64,000 nucleotides of DNA, from NCBI GenBank assembly GCA_037783545.1, contig JBBELK010000435.1, forward strand, positions 62,001-126,000, written 5' to 3'. Position 1 is the stretch's first letter. The number at the start of each line of letters is the position of its first letter. This document shows, one piece after another, positions 59,656-64,000 of this stretch. The notes below the pieces were generated by a model, which was not told the origin of the DNA, searched no databases, and saw only the letters and a program-made list of their open reading frames with translations. The stretch is from Henricia sp. BOLD:AAB3569 (lineage: Eukaryota; Echinodermata; Asteroidea; Spinulosida; Echinasteridae). The position numbers and the translations under genes are program-made.

Positions 59656-60083
59656 TAACATCATGTATTGGGAGTGCGCACTCTAGTTTACTATATATAA
59701 CTCTATGTCTTTAGGTCAGGTAGCCGCACAGATATCTATTGTTAATAGATATCTGTGGGTAGCCGTCAGTCAGCCATATTGAAACAGGAGGAATTCCTCC
59801 TGTTTCCGAAAGTTTCCGGAGTTACCCGAATGCACGAAGGTTCTAATAGTCGTTATACCGACTGTTTGCGGCAAGATAAATTATGTGAAAAAGCAAAGTG
59901 AAAAATCAAAGTGCCTATCATGCCTGACGCATATGGAAAAGGCGCCGCCCCCACCCTCCCTACGATGACCGCCATGCAAAGGATCTACTTAAAGAATTTC
60001 CGTAAACTGTTCAGAACTACTAACCGGAATTACGCCCCAACTACAGAACTAGTCCAACTCGTGACGTCTCCCAACAATTATAG

Positions 60084-60320
60084 TGTAACGATTGTGCCAA
60101 TCTGCCGGCAGAGGGCGCCAGCACGAGTATACGGTGTGGCTGCGTTCTGCCGGAGAATTGGGACACGTCCGTGGGGAAACGCATAGTCTACGTTCTGGTG
60201 TTGTAAGCATGAAGAGGTGATGAATAAAGGCTCGTAAAAAGTCAAGTCAGAAAGCGAGTTGGTGGTCTTTGTCCGACTCCGAGTATTGTGTTCGAGACTC
60301 GCGCACGGCAATACGCTACA
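60084..60320 (+). mobile_element. LTR of a Ty3/gypsy-type retrotransposon (237 bp)
   Basis: Begins TGTAACG and ends CGCTACA, near-perfect inverted termini starting TG and ending CA. A poly(A) signal AATAAAGGCTC lies at about 60224. Three bases after the end comes TTGGCAGCGGCGG, the right place and style for a primer-binding site. A CTCF-like CCGGCAGAGGGCGCC is at 60105-60119. I see no second LTR in the window, so it is either the 5' LTR of the remnant at 62500-64000 or a solo LTR with leader. Confidence 0.65.
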
Positions 60321-60323
60321 CTG

Positions 60324-61400
60324 TTGGCAGCGGCGGCACGATACGAGCGGAAAATAGGGAGAAACTCCGAGCTTTTTGCGGACAGAAATGACTACACAAG
60401 GTCAAGGAAGCATGCAACTCGTTTCGCCATGCGGAGGGGGCGTGGCCGGGGACGGTGGGTCCCCCGACGGTCAACCTAGCCATTCCAACGGTAGACTTTT
60501 TGTTCTGCGGCAAATCCGGTTGCTCCGGCGGTTCCGACTGGTACCGCATGTCAGCCACGTGCACACGCGCACCTCCGAGCTGCTCCACAATTTCTGGTTC
60601 AAGCATCCTGCCACAATTTCTTTGTCCTTCGGTAATTTCTCCTGGGCTTTCGCCAAAAGGGGACAGTAAATCATCAACTAGCACTCGCACGCGGCCGACA
60701 TGCGGTATCAGTGGGAACCGCCCGAGCAGCCATCAGCCCATTGGTTCTCGTGTGCACGTGGCTGATGCGCGGTACCAGTCGGAACCGCCGGAGCAACCGG
60801 ATTTGCCGGAGCACTCGCACGCGGCTGACATGCGGTACTGGAAGGAATCACCGGAGCGGCTGGAGCATTCACGCGAAGCTGGTGCTCCTTTCTGGAACCG
60901 CCCCGAGTTCACCAACACGCCGCGGATGTACATTACCAGACGGAACCGCCCCGAGGCGTTCATATCACGCGCACGCTGCGGAAATACAGTACCGACCGGA
61001 ATACCGCGACATCACGGAACATTCCCGCGGGGCACGCACTCGTGACTTGGGCGCAGGTCGCTACCTGGAATCGCCCCGAGCCACTCACGCGCGCGCCGCG
61101 GAGATATACAGTACCGACCGGAATACCGGGACATCACGGAACATTCCCGCGAGGCAGGTGCTCGTGACTATTAGGCGCAGGTTCCTATCTGGACCCGCCC
61201 GAGCTGGCGTTCATCACGCGCACACCGCGGATGTACAGTACCGACCAGAACACCGCGATCACTTGAAACATTTACGCGAAGCTGGTGCTCGTGACTTAGG
61301 CGCAGGTTCCTTCCTGGAACCGCCCCGAGTTCACCAGCACATCGCGGATGTACATTACCGGACGGAATCGCCGGAACGGTCGGAGCAACGCCGGACGCGT
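60324..61400 (+). repeat. Retrotransposon leader with about 125-bp tandem repeats
   Basis: After the LTR, GC-rich sequence contains degenerate tandem copies from about 60700. GCGCAGGT recurs at 61051, 61175 and 61300, a spacing of 124-125 bp. Each unit reads, in changing frames, peptides such as HTADVQYRPEHRD, REAGARDLGAGS and FLEPPR. A 126-bp (42-residue) parent unit would stay in frame, so the copies look like a once-coding repeat now frameshifted. The long frame 60711-61793 crosses several frames of the repeat and is not a protein I recognise. Confidence 0.55.
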
Positions 61401-62510
61401 AATTTTTTTTCCCAGGATGGTAAAGGCCAATATTTGCATACCTCGCTTTGGTTGGTCAGATCATTATGCATATTCATGTTCTTGTTTATTACGTGTCATA
61501 TACCTGCAGAGTGCGTACACATGTACTGCACGCTGTACTGTCAGTGTGGTTGGTTGTGCAGTGTGTGCCCTAAGTACGTTGACCACAAATACAAGAAATC
61601 CAGACCCATGTTACTGCCAAAGAATTACTCTCTTTGTACATGTACATGTATATGTTGTCGAATTGAACAGTTTGGTAATAAAAATGACTTGATTGATGTC
61701 ATTACAATATTTTGTTTGAATTTAAAATTCTGGCTAACTCGTATTAGCATATATGTTTTCAATCAATTCATGATCATTGACTTTGTGACGTAAAAGTTGT
61801 AAGTTATTTGTTTCAGATGTTTTAATTAGTCCCTGTATGGTCTATTCAGTTTTCACCATAAATTGTATGCGTTCACAATTGTGTGTGATGGATCATGGAA
61901 AGGCACTTCAGTGCTAAACCAAACTTTGACCTCCATTCCGCATGTCATCACGTAGTACGTTACCAATGATATTTATTGCTGTATATTGACCTCACCAAAG
62001 CCTTTTGAGTTTGAACAGCTCATGCACGAACATGCTGTACAAATCTCACACTGGATTCTACCGTATTTTTTACGCAGTACTGCAAACTAGTTTTGCGCAA
62101 CCATGGTGCATGTGAACTCAAACTTAATTTTTTACCAAACTGTTCACATTGTTGAATTAATAATGATCCTATTTTGAAGTTGATGGAGGCCTATAAGAAA
62201 ACGATTAAATTTTCACCCGCTTTATATAATATTTTGGTGATTAGCCTACTGTAGGCCTTGGGCCAACCATGGAGGAAGAAAACACATGGGCCAACTAAAA
62301 AACATAGGGGAATACTAACTTCGAAATCAGTACTGAAAACCACATGGTAGAATTGCCTTCAGACTAGGCCATTTTGTTTAGTGGTTGGGTCTTGGAATTA
62401 CCATGGAATTATACACACGAGTCATGTGATCGTACAAGTTCTAGTCACAGCCAAGGACGACCTTGCAATTGCAAGGGAGTTTTGCTATTCACTGAGTACA
62501 CGGTACGCAC
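61401..62510. other. AT-rich sequence between leader and gag, nothing recognised
   Basis: Composition shifts sharply from GC-rich to AT-rich at about 61400 and the region has no family match. It may be a later insertion into the retroelement. Confidence 0.35.
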
Positions 62511-62655
62511 GCAATGTACATCCAACATGAACAATTTATCAATACGTCAAAAATCCAGCCAATCGGAAGCAAACATGCAAATATTGGCCTTTACCATCCT
62601 GGGAAAAAAAATTACGCGCCCCGGACCACGTATCTAAAACAGGATTCTAAGCCAG

Positions 62656-63475
62656 ACAATGGGAAGGTACATTTTGCACATGCAAATAATGTGGGACCGC
62701 ATCTTGTCGAACGTTTCCACCCATCACCGGAAATTCATAATGGCGAACCTGGGGCTCCATGGGGCAGTCGGAGACCGGTGATGCTCCCGGACAGGTTTGA
62801 CGGAGTTTCTTCATGGGACGATTACTTAGTCCACTTCGAGAGTGTTGCCATAGTCAACCAGTGGGACGAGGCCGAGAAAGCAATATTTCTTGCTTCACGT
62901 CTGAAGGGCTCAGCGCTAGAGGCCCTGGCTGACATGGCACCAGAAGCGCAGAAGGAGTATTCCACCGTCCTGGAGTATTTCGAACAACGATTTGGGGTCT
63001 CTGGCCAAATTCTGTTGCACCGGGTTCAACTGTCAACGCGCACTAGAGGTCGCGACGAGTCAATCAGTGCCCTTGGACATTCTATTCGACGATTGGTACC
63101 AAGTGTTACCCGACATTGCCCATGCGGGCTCAGGAGGACTTGGCATTGGAGGCTTTCCGCAGTGCACTTGGCAATGAGCGATTGCAATACCATGTGTTTT
63201 CAATGAAGGCAACAACCTTGACTGAGGCAGTTACCCTAGCGACCGAGATGGAGGCGTTTCTGGAGTGTCAGATACACAAGGAGAAACAAAGGGGTAGAAA
63301 CGCTAGGTCGAGCAGCGAGAGTGTCGGTTGTGTGCTTGGGTCATCTGACCGATCGAAAGAGTGTTTTTGTTGCCACGAGCTTGGTCATTTTTGGCGGGAT
63401 TGTCCACATAGGAGGCGCAAGAAGGCCCAGCGTTCAAAAGCCGTACAAGAAACACAACAGACGACGCCTCTATAG
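62656..63475 (+). pseudogene. Ty3/gypsy-type Gag remnant with zinc knuckle
   Basis: The first frame carries the capsid-like segment RFDGVSSWDDYLVHFESVAI, then LASRLKGSALEALADM and YFEQRFGVSGQ, typical of retrotransposon Gag. A single frame change lies at about 63098-63110; the reading then continues in the next frame with ALEAFRSALGNERLQYHVFS and the CCHC knuckle CFCCHELGHFWRDC (Cys-X2-Cys-X4-His-X4-Cys), and stops at 63475. No protease or reverse transcriptase follows, so it is non-functional. Confidence 0.8.
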
Positions 63476-63483
63476 TTGGAGCT

Positions 63484-63807
63484 GTGACGGGGCCAATGGG
63501 ACTTAAGCGCGGCAGGAAAAGGAAGAGACATGTCACCTGCATGCATTGTGGGAGGGAATTCGCCAGATCCGGCAACTTGAAGCGACACTCGAGGACAGCT
63601 TGTCCGATTCTACACACCCGGAGCGGGACTACCCTTGCCCCCATGGATGTGGCGTTGCATTCTACCGACCCGACACAAGGGACCTCCACCTGCAGCACTG
63701 CGACCACTCCAGCCACCATCCAGTCCCTATATGCAGCGCCAGTCATCATGCTACTGCAAAACGATTATTACCATGTGTCTTTATGTGGACTATTAGGCGC
63801 TAAATGA
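63484..63807 (+). pseudogene. Two zinc-finger-like motifs between gag and integrase, in different frames
   Basis: One frame reads KRGRKRKRHVTCMHCGREFA and continues RSGNLKRHSRTAC: a Cys-X2-Cys-X12-His-X4-Cys finger behind a basic stretch. The frame two bases on reads DYPCPHGCGVAFYRPDTRDL then HLQHC: Cys-X3-Cys-X12-His-X3-Cys. One frame change between about 63600 and 63630 separates them. Each is a plausible finger alone. What protein they came from is unknown to me. They could be retroelement-encoded, captured from a host, or from a nested transposon. Confidence 0.45.
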
Positions 63808-63896
63808 TAAGATGCAACAATGCTTACCTCACCGAGCAGTGATCAAAAGTCAACTACTGTCGCAAAAGTGTTGATTAAAGAGTAACTTCAAAATGT

Positions 63897-64000
63897 GTAC
63901 AGAGGAGATACATAGTGCAGCGGGAAGAAACTTTAAATCTCAGTTTGTGAAAGACCTCTGTATCATCTACGGAACATCAAAGAGTCACACCACCGCATAG
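63897..64000 (+). pseudogene. Retroviral-type integrase core fragment, truncated at window edge
   Basis: The final frame reads GRNFKSQFVKDLCIIYGTSK and SHTTA, then TAG at 63998-64000. This resembles the integrase catalytic-core segment that contains a D-x-G-x-x-F motif and precedes TPYHPQ in Ty3/gypsy elements. The expected Asp is replaced here (SAAGRNF). It lies 0.4 kb after gag, far too close, so protease, reverse transcriptase and RNase H are deleted. Confidence 0.6.

Noticed and set aside
60711-61793. 360-codon open frame as a gene
   Set aside because: It crosses a frameshifted tandem repeat and then AT-rich sequence; composition changes midway and no family is recognised.

Overview
This is nuclear DNA of an animal, about 64 kb, with two recognisable spliced protein genes on the minus strand and very dense mobile-element sequence around and inside them. 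Exons are short with GT-AG junctions, introns are long, and codon use is metazoan. Many short ACATGTACATGT-like tracts, tRNA-derived SINEs with GGTTCGAATCC boxes, and fold-back and MITE families suggest a marine invertebrate deuterostome, most likely an echinoderm. That species guess is inference. I see no bacterial operons, CRISPR array or rRNA.

Layout. 1-15.7 kb: INTS13 (Asunder), an Integrator subunit, read right to left in eight coding exons. Its 3' end lies beyond the left edge. Intron 4 (6.3 kb) holds a SINE split by a hAT-type insertion, a 2.7-kb fold-back structure and a 167-bp MITE with a 9-bp target duplication. 15.8-16.4 kb: the INTS13 upstream region, which has a diverged second copy at 25.7-26.3 kb. 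16.4-37.5 kb: no recognised cellular gene. It holds palindromic elements (one a perfect 138-bp palindrome), direct duplications, a 3.13-kb transposon with 9-bp target duplications that carries the INTS13-upstream-like segment, a broken IS630/Tc1-type transposase and SINEs. 37.5-50.2 kb: RAB7, complete in four coding exons (205 aa). Its introns hold TTAA-type elements, hAT-type elements, a 3.6-kb fold-back element containing a 23-bp minisatellite, and a rearranged Tc1-type element. 50.2-60 kb: RAB7 upstream region, then more fold-backs, TTAA elements and SINEs. 60.1-64 kb: a degenerate Ty3/gypsy-type retrotransposon region (LTR, tandem-repeat leader, gag with zinc knuckle, a zinc-finger-like stretch, an integrase fragment) running off the right edge.

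The two cellular genes have independent housekeeping roles: INTS13 in the nuclear Integrator complex, and Rab7 in late endosome and lysosome traffic. They are head to tail about 22 kb apart, and nothing suggests co-function. The most notable material is the transposon layer. The 3.13-kb element and its 167-bp internally deleted relative share both ends, each has its own 9-bp target duplication, and the long form carries a segment resembling the INTS13 upstream region.
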